DNA of 22,488 nt, taken from the NCBI GenBank assembly GCA_043101605.1, contig JBICIG010000015.1, forward strand, positions 1 to 22,488, read 5' to 3'. The DNA comes from JBICIG01 sp043101605 (GTDB lineage: Bacteria; Planctomycetota; Phycisphaerae; Phycisphaerales; UBA1924). The position numbers and the translations under genes were made by a program. Below the pieces are notes generated by a model. It was not told where the DNA came from and searched no databases. It saw only the letters and a program-made list of their open reading frames with translations. This document shows, piece after piece, positions 15,668 to 22,488 of this stretch. Position 1 is the stretch's first letter. Each line of letters begins with the position of its first letter.

Positions 15668-16183
15668 ATGGACATCAAGCGGGTGGCGATGCTGGCAACG
15701 CTTCTGGTGGCGGGTGCGTTTCTGACCGCGTGCGGGAACTCGCCTTCGCTGGGGCGTTTCGATGTGGAGTTGTCGGTGGAGGGCTGGCCGAGCGATGTGC
15801 CGCTGGCGCCGATCGAGGTGGATGTGGTCGCGGTGAGCGCGGAGAACCTGTCGAAGTGGGAGTCCACGGCGATGGGGGAGTACTGGCGGAGCGCGTTCCG
15901 CCGCGACGCGAACAAGCGGACCTTCCGGTTTGCGGCCGACGACCGTGGCGTGAAGGTGCTCGAGCGGAGCGAGGACATCTGGGACGCGTGGGCGAACGGG
16001 AGCCGGCTGTTGGTGCTGGCGGATCTGCCGGACGCCGAGCCGGGTCGCACGGCGGGTGAGAGCCTGGCGGTGCTGACGCTGCCGCGTGAGCAGAAGCGTT
16101 GGGGCGGTCGTCGGACGATCGAGATCGGGCTGCTGCCGAGCCAGTTGCAGTTGAAGACGCCGCCGCTGCCCGAGAGCGAGTGA
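15668..16183 (+). CDS. Lipoprotein, TssJ-like candidate
   Basis: This is a 171-residue protein. The signal sequence MDIKRVAMLATLLVAGAFLTAC has a good lipobox (LTAC) with Cys 22 as the acylated residue, followed by Gly-Asn. The mature part looks like a small beta domain: FDVELSVEGWP, IEVDVVAVSAENLSKW, an aromatic EYWRSAF helix, RTFRF, SRLLVLADLP and a final IEIGLLPSQLQL strand. Size, lipidation, the xVxVVxVS strand and the position in front of kinase-like and tssK genes fit TssJ, the outer-membrane lipoprotein that holds TssM in T6SS membrane complexes. Sequence similarity is weak by eye, so the assignment rests on layout and context. The ATG follows AAGGGGA; a GTG three bases earlier is also possible. 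Confidence 0.6.
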   Translation: MDIKRVAMLATLLVAGAFLTACGNSPSLGRFDVELSVEGWPSDVPLAPIEVDVVAVSAENLSKWESTAMGEYWRSAFRRDANKRTFRFAADDRGVKVLERSEDIWDAWANGSRLLVLADLPDAEPGRTAGESLAVLTLPREQKRWGGRRTIEIGLLPSQLQLKTPPLPESE

Positions 16184-16284
16184 GGCGTCGGGAACGGCGG
16201 GACCCGTTGAGTCGAGGGGTTTGGGCGCGCGGGAGCGCGGGCGGTCTGTGAGCCGGCCGATGTGGCGGGCTGGTTGAAGCACGC

Positions 16285-19200
16285 ATGGCGACCTACGGCG
16301 AGTTCGAGACCTACCGGGACCTGTCGCGCGGGCAGTATGTCGTTTCGGCGGCGAAGCGCCGCGGGAAGGACGGGTTCGTCGTCAAGGCGTTCGTGATCGA
16401 CGAGCGGATCCGGACGAAGGAGGAAGCGCAGGCGGCGGCGAAGCGTTTTCTTTCGCGCGTCAAGGCGATGCGGGCGGCGGCGGATGCGAAGAAGAGCAAG
16501 CACTGGGCGCCGGTGTACGAGGCGAAGATGGTGCCGACAGGCGCGTTCTACGCGACCGATCGGTACCAGAGCTCGGCACAGAAGCTGATCGCGGGGCGGA
16601 CGCGGCTGGACGGGCCCGGGATGTGGGCGATCGTGCACTCGGTGTACGAGGGGCTGCGGGAGTTGCAGTCGGCGGCGGGTCGGCCGCACGGGTCGCTGAC
16701 GCCGGCGAATGTGCTGATCAGCTCGGTCGCGAACCTTCCCAAGGCGAAGATCGTGCTGGCGGATCCGGCGGCCGAGGAGGACCTCGACCCGGGGATGGGC
16801 GAGCTGGTTGATCTGCGAGCGCTGGGTCGGCTGATCTACTCGCTGGTGTTCTTCCAGGAGTTCCGCGAGCTTGGCGGGTGGCCCCTGGGCGAATCGCCCG
16901 AATGGGACAAGCTGGGCAAGCAGGCGCGGCAGTGGCAGTCGCTGTGCAACCAGTTGCTGGACCCGAATGTCCGTCCGGGCTCGATGACGCTCGAGTCGAT
17001 CGCGAGCGATTTCCCCAAGCCCGAGGGGGGCGGCGGGGTGCCGGGCTGGGCGAAGGTGGCGGCGGTGCTGCTGTTGCTGGGCGGGGCGGGCGCGGGGATC
17101 GCGGTGTCGGGGGTGGGGTCGACGATCGTCAAGCAGGTGCAGGGGTTGTTTGCGTCGGGCGGGCCGGTCGAGGAAGAGGACGAGGACGGGCCGGTCGCGG
17201 CGGGGGTTGCGAGCGCGGAGTTGTGGCGTCAGTGGTGCGAGGTGTGGGTCGCGTGGTTCGACGAGGTGCACGCGTGGGCGAAGCGGGTGCCGGCGGAGGA
17301 GTTTGCGTCGGACGAGACGCTGGCGAAGGTGCTGGGGGAAGCGGTTGCGAGCGGGAACTGGGACGAACTGGATCCGTCGGTGGTCGGGGGCGGGCTGATC
17401 TCGACGCGTGGAGTTTCGGGGGGGCTGGAGGCGTACAAGGCGGATCCGTCCAAGCTGCCGCGTGAGCCGCAGGGTCTGGACTCGGCCGAGGGTTCGGCGC
17501 GGGCGGCGCGGGCGGTGGGTCGGATCAAGGAGATCGGGGAGGGATTGTCGGCGGAGAATTGGGGGGCGCACGCGCGGCTGCGTCGGGCGAGCCAGCGGTT
17601 CGAGAGCCTGGGTTGGTCGGGAGCGGCGGCGGAGGTGCAGCGGATGATCGGGCCGCTGTCGACGCTCGACGACGGTTCGCGGGTGGTCGAGTCGATCCGG
17701 GCGACGATGGGCGCGGGCCCGGTGCTCGACGAGATCGAGGCGAAGCTGGCGACGATCGAGGAGGCGCGGGGTCGGCTGAGCGCCATGGAGGGCGCGGAGG
17801 TGCTGCGGCTTGATGCGCTGGTGGCGTCGGCCGGGGCGAGCGCGAGCGGGAGCGGGGTGGAGTTGCTCGAGGGGCTGCAGTTGGCGCTGGAGCAGCGGCG
17901 GAGCGCGTTGCAGCAGCTCGAGGGCCCGTTGCGTTCGCGGTGGGGGGGAGCGGTCTCGCCGCGGCTGATCAGCGAGGCGGGTGCGACGGGGGCGGATGGG
18001 TCGGCGCCGCCGCAGCCCGGAACGCTGGCGTACATGCAGCGGCTGGTATTTCTGGCTCAGACACTCGAGACCGACAGCCAGCAGCTTGCGCGGACCGATG
18101 CGCGGCAGGGCTGGGATGCGATGGCGCGGGTGGGGCAGTTGCGGTCGCGTCGGCAGGAACTGGAGCCTGAAGTGCCGGCGGGGAGCGACGCGGCTACGCG
18201 GCTGTCGGGGTACGGGTCGGCGATCGCGACGGTGCAGAACGAGATCGCGACGATCGGGACGCTGCCGCTGGAGACCGATGCACAAGACGAGGAGATCCGG
18301 CGTCGGATGCGTGCGGTGGATGATGAGCTCGCGTCGATCTCGGGCGGGCTGGACCGGCTGGGCGCGGAGCTGGCGACGAGCTTCGAGTCGTACGAGCGGG
18401 AGCTGCGCGGGCGGACGGGGGTGTCGCAGTTCGGGTCGAGAGTGGTGAACGAGGCGTGGGTCACGCAGCGGGATGCTCTGTTGGCGCGTTTCGACAGTGC
18501 GGCGGATCTGCCCGAGTTGCGCGCGCGCGTGTCGGATCTGGAGAACTCGCTGGCGGCGATCGAGAACGCGGTGTCGGGCGAGCCCAATCCTCGGGGTGTA
18601 TCGGGGATGCTGGCGCGGGACCAGTTCGAGCAGGTGCTGCGGACGCAGCGCGAGCGGGCGCTGGTGGGGCTGGTGGCGCAGGCGAGCTTTGAGCTTGGGC
18701 GGTCGCGCGGCGGGGATGCTTCCGAGGCGTCGTCGTGGGGTCCGGCGCAGGCGTACGCGTCGTGGGTCGCGGATTCGGAGGAACTGTTCCGGGACTACGG
18801 GGCGGCGGCGCTGCTGCTGAGCGAGTGCCGGCCGCTGGACGCGTCGGTCGCGGATTCGCGGGCGATCGGGGCGGCGGTGGAGCACTGGCAGGCGGACCCG
18901 ACGCGACTGGCGTACGGGGAGGCGTTCACGGACCTGGAGGGCCGGGTCGGGGAGATCGAGCGGATCGGGCTGATGACCGATTCGGCGGCGCTGCGTGGGC
19001 TGGCCGAGGACCTGACGCGGGTGCCGGTGGCGTTCGCGGCGTGGCGCCGGCTGGGCGAACTGGAGGCGTGGCCGAGCAGCGTGGCGGAGATCCAGACGGA
19101 GTTGAACCTGATCAGCCTGCTGCGCGTGGCGGCGGATCGGATCGACGCGGCGGGTCGGCGCGTGGAGCTTGTGTCGGAGTTGGATCGCGGGGGCCGGGCG

Positions 19201-20622
19201 CGGTGGGGCAAGGCGTTCTCGCGGGCGGCGAGCGTGTCGCAGGCCGAGGCGATCGCGCGGCTGGCGGGGCAGTTCGGGGCAGAGGATGCGGGGGACGGGC
19301 TGAGCGGGCTGGGGGATGTGCTGACGCCGGACGCGGCGTACAACCTGCTGACGATCCGGCTGCGGGCGGATGTGCAGGCGGTGCCTCCGGGCGGCGGGAA
19401 CGACGCGCAGCGCGAGACGCTGGTCGGGACTTACCTGGATCGCGTGCGGGCGCTCGGGCTGGGCTCGAACAGCGAGCGTTCGGCGTGGCTGTCGAAACTT
19501 GAGGAGTCGCTCGAGGAGGGGAGCTTCGGGGCGGGGGCGTTCGGCGAGGTGGCGCTCGGGCCGTATGGCTGGACGCCCGAGACGGACGGCAACCGGGTGG
19601 TGTACCGGAAGACGGATGGGTCGGGGCGGGACATGTCGGTGGAGTTCGTGCGGCTGGAGCCGGAGGACTTCCCGACGCTGCGCGAGCCGGTGTACATCGC
19701 GACGCGCGAGGTTTCGGTGGAGTTGTTCGACGCGGTGGCGGACGACCGTGGGGGGTGGTCGCGGTTGAACACCGATGAGGTGTGGTTCCACCTGGGCCCG
19801 GCGGTGTCGGACCCGCTGGCGGGTTACTCGGGGATCCGGGCGTGGCGTGTGGATCCGTCGGGCGGCTTCGGCGGGATCGAGCCGAACATTCGGTGGTACT
19901 CGCCGGACAAGTCGGACCGGTTTCGGCAGGAGACTTTCGGGGATGACGCGACTCGGCGGGCGCTGCTTCCCAAGGGTTCGGACCCGATGCAGTCGCTGCC
20001 GGCGACGGCGGCGGCGGAGTGGTCCGCGATGATCGGCTGCCGACTCCCGACGCCCGAGGAATGGCAGGCGGCGCTGGCGTCGGAGCGGCAGACGGTGCAG
20101 GGGGGGAACTGGCACCTGCGGGGGCCGGCGTTCGCGGCGCAGCGGGAGCGGGTCAAGGCGGCGATGGACGCGCGCGGGCGGAGCACCGAGGATCCGCTGA
20201 TGTACCCGGATGACACGGCGTTCCCGGGGCAGGTCCGGCGGCTGAACATCCCGGAGTTCAAGACTGGTGCCGAGGCGGGGGTGCGTTCGGACGGGAGCGG
20301 CGACCGCTGGCTGTTCGAGCCGGTGAGTGGGTCGAGGGGCGCGGAGTTCCACCACCTGATCGGGAATGTGGCCGAGTATGTTGCGAGGGGGAGCGGGGCG
20401 AGCGCGGAGTACTTCGTGATCGGGGGTTCGGCGTTGTCGGCGCCGGAACTGCCGCTGGAGGAGGCGATCGGGCCGATCGCGCGGGCACCGCGGTACTACT
20501 TCTCGGATGTGGGGTTCCGCCCGGCGTTCAGCGGGGCGGGGATCAGCGCGGAGTCACGGCCGCTCGAGGAGCGTCTGGCGCGGGTGGTGCAAACGCCGGC
20601 GCTGGTGCTCGGTGGCTCGTGA
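16285..20622 (+). CDS. Pseudokinase, membrane helix, helical region and SUMF1/FGE-like domain fusion
   Basis: This is a 1445-residue protein. Residues 1-240 follow the protein kinase fold: FVVKAF with the usual Lys (34), a catalytic-loop equivalent HGSLTPANVL (135-144) in which the HRD Asp is Ser and the following Lys is Thr, and ADPA (159-162) in place of DFG. It is therefore a likely pseudokinase. A membrane helix spans about 255-277. Residues about 300-1080 are long, Glu/Arg/Ala-rich and probably helical. From about 1105 to 1425 lies a formylglycine-generating-enzyme-like SUMF1 domain: YIATREVSVELF, CRLPTPEEW (1252-1260), IGNVAEYV (about 1359), VIGGSAL and VGFRPAF. The N-terminal domain should be cytoplasmic and the SUMF1 domain periplasmic. 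In P. aeruginosa T6SS, PpkA (kinase) and TagR (SUMF1-like) are separate partners in a phosphorylation switch, which this fusion recalls. Confidence 0.85.
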   Translation: MATYGEFETYRDLSRGQYVVSAAKRRGKDGFVVKAFVIDERIRTKEEAQAAAKRFLSRVKAMRAAADAKKSKHWAPVYEAKMVPTGAFYATDRYQSSAQKLIAGRTRLDGPGMWAIVHSVYEGLRELQSAAGRPHGSLTPANVLISSVANLPKAKIVLADPAAEEDLDPGMGELVDLRALGRLIYSLVFFQEFRELGGWPLGESPEWDKLGKQARQWQSLCNQLLDPNVRPGSMTLESIASDFPKPEGGGGVPGWAKVAAVLLLLGGAGAGIAVSGVGSTIVKQVQGLFASGGPVEEEDEDGPVAAGVASAELWRQWCEVWVAWFDEVHAWAKRVPAEEFASDETLAKVLGEAVASGNWDELDPSVVGGGLISTRGVSGGLEAYKADPSKLPREPQGLDSAEGSARAARAVGRIKEIGEGLSAENWGAHARLRRASQRFESLGWSGAAAEVQRMIGPLSTLDDGSRVVESIRATMGAGPVLDEIEAKLATIEEARGRLSAMEGAEVLRLDALVASAGASASGSGVELLEGLQLALEQRRSALQQLEGPLRSRWGGAVSPRLISEAGATGADGSAPPQPGTLAYMQRLVFLAQTLETDSQQLARTDARQGWDAMARVGQLRSRRQELEPEVPAGSDAATRLSGYGSAIATVQNEIATIGTLPLETDAQDEEIRRRMRAVDDELASISGGLDRLGAELATSFESYERELRGRTGVSQFGSRVVNEAWVTQRDALLARFDSAADLPELRARVSDLENSLAAIENAVSGEPNPRGVSGMLARDQFEQVLRTQRERALVGLVAQASFELGRSRGGDASEASSWGPAQAYASWVADSEELFRDYGAAALLLSECRPLDASVADSRAIGAAVEHWQADPTRLAYGEAFTDLEGRVGEIERIGLMTDSAALRGLAEDLTRVPVAFAAWRRLGELEAWPSSVAEIQTELNLISLLRVAADRIDAAGRRVELVSELDRGGRARWGKAFSRAASVSQAEAIARLAGQFGAEDAGDGLSGLGDVLTPDAAYNLLTIRLRADVQAVPPGGGNDAQRETLVGTYLDRVRALGLGSNSERSAWLSKLEESLEEGSFGAGAFGEVALGPYGWTPETDGNRVVYRKTDGSGRDMSVEFVRLEPEDFPTLREPVYIATREVSVELFDAVADDRGGWSRLNTDEVWFHLGPAVSDPLAGYSGIRAWRVDPSGGFGGIEPNIRWYSPDKSDRFRQETFGDDATRRALLPKGSDPMQSLPATAAAEWSAMIGCRLPTPEEWQAALASERQTVQGGNWHLRGPAFAAQRERVKAAMDARGRSTEDPLMYPDDTAFPGQVRRLNIPEFKTGAEAGVRSDGSGDRWLFEPVSGSRGAEFHHLIGNVAEYVARGSGASAEYFVIGGSALSAPELPLEEAIGPIARAPRYYFSDVGFRPAFSGAGISAESRPLEERLARVVQTPALVLGGS

Positions 20623-20700
20623 GCCTCGGGCACGCGCGCCGGCGTGGTGGTGGTGTAACTCTGGATGTCTGGTCGGGAGCGACGGGGGCCTTCGCTTGGA

Positions 20701-20958
20701 TTACTCCTCGCCGATGGGGAGGTCGTCGAAGGCGTTGGCGTACTCGAAGTCGCCGAACTCGCGGGCCTTGGCGAGGGTGATCTCGGTGCCGAAGGCCTGG
20801 GCGCCGAGTGCGTCGCCGTAGCCGACATTGAAGTAGAGCCCGTCGCCGGCGCCGCCCTGGTAGAAGCGGGTGGTGGGACGGCTGGAGGAGGGCATCGAGC
20901 ACCCGACGAGCAGGGTTCCGAGGCCGGCGAGGATGAGAGCGTTGCGGGTGCGCTTCAT
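20701..20958 (-). CDS. Small lipoprotein, opposite strand to its neighbours
   Basis: This is an 85-residue protein. MKRTRNALILAGLGTLLVGC is a clear lipoprotein signal with lipobox LVGC, cleaved before Cys 20. The mature part of about 66 residues is Gly/Phe/Tyr-rich (RFYQGGAGDGLYFNVGYGD) and ends acidic (DDLPIGEE). No family is recognised. The ATG is preceded by GGAGA. It is the only minus-strand gene among the secretion-like genes, convergent with the pseudokinase-SUMF1 gene (78 bases) and divergent from the 302-residue gene. It may be an inserted unrelated gene. Confidence 0.7.
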   Translation of the reverse strand: MKRTRNALILAGLGTLLVGCSMPSSSRPTTRFYQGGAGDGLYFNVGYGDALGAQAFGTEITLAKAREFGDFEYANAFDDLPIGEE

Positions 20959-21134
20959 GATTGGGTCTCCGCGCGTGGGTTCGATCGGTGTGTCTGCGGG
21001 GGAAGATCGGCGCCCGGCGCGGTGGGCTGTTGGGGTGATGGCGAGAGCGCCGGGGGCGGGGCGGGGCGCGGGCATCACAGTCGGCACAGATTGCGCAGGG
21101 CGGTGGGCGGGTTTCGGACCCGTGCGGGTGTCCG

Positions 21135-21140
21135 TATGAT
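21135..21140 (+). promoter_or_regulatory. Possible -10 box upstream of the 302-residue gene and tssK
   Basis: TATGAT (five of six matches to the consensus) lies in the 236-bp divergent gap, 54 bases before the GTG at 21195, with a weak TTTCGG 17 bases upstream of it. It could drive the downstream gene and tssK. Confidence 0.3.
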
Positions 21141-21194
21141 GGCGTCGGTTCTCGGACGGCCCGGAGGCCGGTGCGTGCAAAGGGAGCAGGGATC

Positions 21195-22103
21195 GTGCGC
21201 GAGCATGGGGAGATCACGGCGCGGGCGGACGAGGCCGCGGCGCGGCTGCGGGCGATCCAGTCCGAGCTTGCCGGGGAGGAGGCGTCGCTGCGGGAGGAGC
21301 AGCTGACGCACGAGGTGACGCGGGCGATGTCGGGGATGACGCCCGACGAGCGTTCGGCGTTTCTCGATGAGCTCAACAAGAGGTTCCCGAGCTGGGACCA
21401 GGCGGTCGCGGCGCCGGTGGTGGCGTCGGGCGGCGGGGGGGGCGCGCGGTCGGAGCGGGACGCGGCGGAGCTGGACGATCCCTCGTTCCTGGCCCAGCGG
21501 CTGGCGCAGGTGGCGGGTCGGCTGAGCGAGGGGGATCGGCGGATCATCCGGGACACGCTGGCCGAGGCGGGGCTGGTTCCCAAGAGCAGCGGCGAGGTGC
21601 CGAGCGAGTCCTCGGAGGAGTTGCGGCGTTTGCTGTTCGGAGCGGACTCGGGGCCGGTGGATGCGGCGCGGTGCGTGGAACTGCTGGCCGCGTACGCGGA
21701 CTTTGCGCTGAGCCTGGACAAGCTGGTGTGGCGGACCTGGCAGCAGATGGCCAAGTCGTCGCGGCTGCGCCGGAAGGGCTCGCTGACGTCGAAGTCGGCG
21801 GCGTACGCGGCGGGGGACCGGGAGGTCTCGCGGAACGAGATCAAGGACGAGTTGGAGCTTCTGCGGCGGCTGACGGCGGGGCTGGTGACGAGCGTGTCGC
21901 AGACGGGGCATTTGTGTTATGCGAGGATGAACCACCTGCTGCCGGAGTCGGTGATGGATTTCGTGCACGGGGAGGGGAAGAAGGGCGAGAAGGCGTACTG
22001 GCGGAAGTTCGAGTCGCTGGCGTCGTCGCTGGAGCCGCACTCGTTCGAGAGCGAGGTGCTCAAGGCCCTTGCCGAGTATGTCGAGCGCGTGGTGCCGAGC
22101 TGA
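21195..22103 (+). CDS. Uncharacterised helical protein next to tssK
   Basis: This is a 302-residue protein. The N-terminal 60 residues are a probable coiled coil (ITARADEAAARLRAIQSELA), followed by a Gly-rich linker and a C-terminal helical domain (about 145-302) containing LDKLVWRTWQQM, a basic patch RLRRKGSLTSKS, YWRKFESLA and FESEVLKALAEYVERV. The last stretch vaguely recalls the C-terminal domain of T6SS FHA proteins (the FW/YW-x-x-F/Y pattern), but no FHA domain is present and I do not assign it. GTG 21195 follows GGGAGCAGG at good distance; an earlier in-frame GTG (21171) is less well placed. It ends 19 bases before tssK, so it is very likely co-transcribed with it. Confidence 0.72.
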   Translation: MREHGEITARADEAAARLRAIQSELAGEEASLREEQLTHEVTRAMSGMTPDERSAFLDELNKRFPSWDQAVAAPVVASGGGGGARSERDAAELDDPSFLAQRLAQVAGRLSEGDRRIIRDTLAEAGLVPKSSGEVPSESSEELRRLLFGADSGPVDAARCVELLAAYADFALSLDKLVWRTWQQMAKSSRLRRKGSLTSKSAAYAAGDREVSRNEIKDELELLRRLTAGLVTSVSQTGHLCYARMNHLLPESVMDFVHGEGKKGEKAYWRKFESLASSLEPHSFESEVLKALAEYVERVVPS

Positions 22104-22122
22104 AGAAGGGGTGTGAGGTTCG

Positions 22123-22428
22123 ATGTCCACGCAGATTCACTGGCACGAGGGGCTGTTTCTCCAGCCGCACCACCTGCAGGCATTGCAGCGTGCGGTGGGG
22201 GCTCGGTTCGGGTTCGAGCGGCAGTTGAGCCGGGCGTACCCGTACGGGGTGATCGAGGCGAAGGTCTCGAGCGATGAACTGGAGAACATGCGGGTGCGTT
22301 TCGAGCGGCGGGTGGTGGCGATGCCGTCGGGCGTGCTCGTGGATGTTCCCAACGGTGCGGACCTGCCGCCCTTGGACATCGAGGAGGCGTTCTCGCCCAG
22401 CTCGATCGTGTTCGCACGCCCCGCATAG
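22123..22428 (+). CDS. tssK: TssK N-terminus (T6SS baseplate), cut short by an inverted segment
   Basis: The first 90 residues match TssK: the opening HWHEGLFLQPHHLQ (family pattern W-EG-fL-PqHfQ), then YPYGVIEA, a strand-rich shell with MPSGVLVDVP, and LPPLDIEEAF. TssK is the trimeric baseplate adaptor joining the T6SS tail to its membrane complex and is about 440 residues long. Here the frame stops at TAG 22426-22428 after 101 residues. From 22393 the DNA is inverted: reading 22393-22475 as its reverse complement gives an uninterrupted continuation containing FVVSLGVPLFYAGRANTIEL, which fits the next TssK strand, and the frame stays open to the window end. GTGAGG precedes the ATG. It is either a reversible off state or a sequence artefact. 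Confidence 0.85.
   Translation: MSTQIHWHEGLFLQPHHLQALQRAVGARFGFERQLSRAYPYGVIEAKVSSDELENMRVRFERRVVAMPSGVLVDVPNGADLPPLDIEEAFSPSSIVFARPA
22380..22392 (+). repeat. Left arm of a 13-bp perfect inverted repeat in tssK
   Basis: CGAGGAGGCGTTC encodes the end of IEEAF in tssK. Its exact reverse complement is found at 22476-22488. The match stops at the next inner base on each side. Confidence 0.95.
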
Positions 22429-22475
22429 AACAGCGGCACGCCCAGCGACACCACGAACGGCGCCGTGCTCGCGTT
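22393..22475. other. 83-bp segment inverted relative to the tssK reading frame
   Basis: By hand count this segment has 23 G and 34 C, whereas neighbouring plus-strand DNA is strongly G-rich (22261-22320: 27 G, 11 C), as expected if it has been flipped. Its reverse complement plus the right arm keeps the tssK frame open and encodes 27 whole codons before joining the arm. In the present orientation it introduces the stop at 22426. Confidence 0.85.
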
Positions 22476-22488
22476 GAACGCCTCCTCG
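22476..22488 (-). repeat. Right arm of the 13-bp inverted repeat, at the window end
   Basis: GAACGCCTCCTCG is the exact reverse complement of the left arm and forms the last 13 bases of the window, so whether the repeat continues outward cannot be seen. Confidence 0.95.

Noticed and set aside
11390..16282. A 1630-codon open frame on the minus strand opposite thrS and the following genes, and a similar 1641-codon frame at 15430-20355
   Set aside because: Both translate to Arg/Pro/His-rich low-complexity sequence with no domain and are exact shadows of clear genes on the plus strand; such long antisense frames are expected in very GC-rich DNA.
20631..20646. Short hairpin CACGC/GCGTG after the pseudokinase-SUMF1 gene as a terminator
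   Set aside because: Only five base pairs and no T run; likely chance at this base composition.

Overview
The window comes from a high-GC bacterium, most likely a planctomycete of the class Phycisphaerae. The best evidence is a secreted protein ending in two back-to-back GC-type dockerin-like repeats, a C-terminal module typical of that group. Supporting signs are a SIMPL protein, an orphan cytochrome c domain of the cytochrome oxidase II type, and G-rich plus-strand DNA. No tRNA, rRNA, CRISPR array, insertion sequence or phage gene was seen. No gene-free stretch exceeds 300 bases.

Left part (1-4962): a 5'-truncated M48 zinc peptidase faces an M19 dipeptidase. Between them lies an 18-bp perfect palindrome matching the ParB binding site parS. 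Then come the dockerin-bearing secreted protein with a strong intrinsic terminator, a double zinc-ribbon protein and a single-pass membrane protein.

Middle part (4972-11233), all on the minus strand: a LOG-family nucleotide hydrolase, several small membrane proteins, a SIMPL protein, a membrane-anchored cytochrome c, the nrdR repressor, and the two subunits of a 3-oxoacid CoA-transferase. The subunits are separated by four unrelated genes. Five genes that lack a Shine-Dalgarno sequence have a TANNNT box 5-8 nt before the start codon, which suggests leaderless transcription.

Right part (11405-22488), plus strand: thrS, followed by what looks like part of a divergent type VI secretion (T6SS-like) locus. 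It holds a 674-residue protein of unknown family, a TssJ-like lipoprotein, a 1445-residue membrane protein joining a degenerate kinase domain to a formylglycine-enzyme-like (SUMF1) domain, a small lipoprotein on the opposite strand, a 302-residue protein of unknown family, and the start of tssK. In Pseudomonas aeruginosa the T6SS kinase PpkA and the SUMF1-like TagR are separate partners, so this fusion is notable.

The window ends inside tssK with an 83-bp segment in inverted orientation, bounded by 13-bp perfect inverted repeats. Flipping it restores an open, TssK-like frame to the window end. It is either an intragenic invertible switch or a fold-back chimera at a contig end. The sequence alone cannot decide which.
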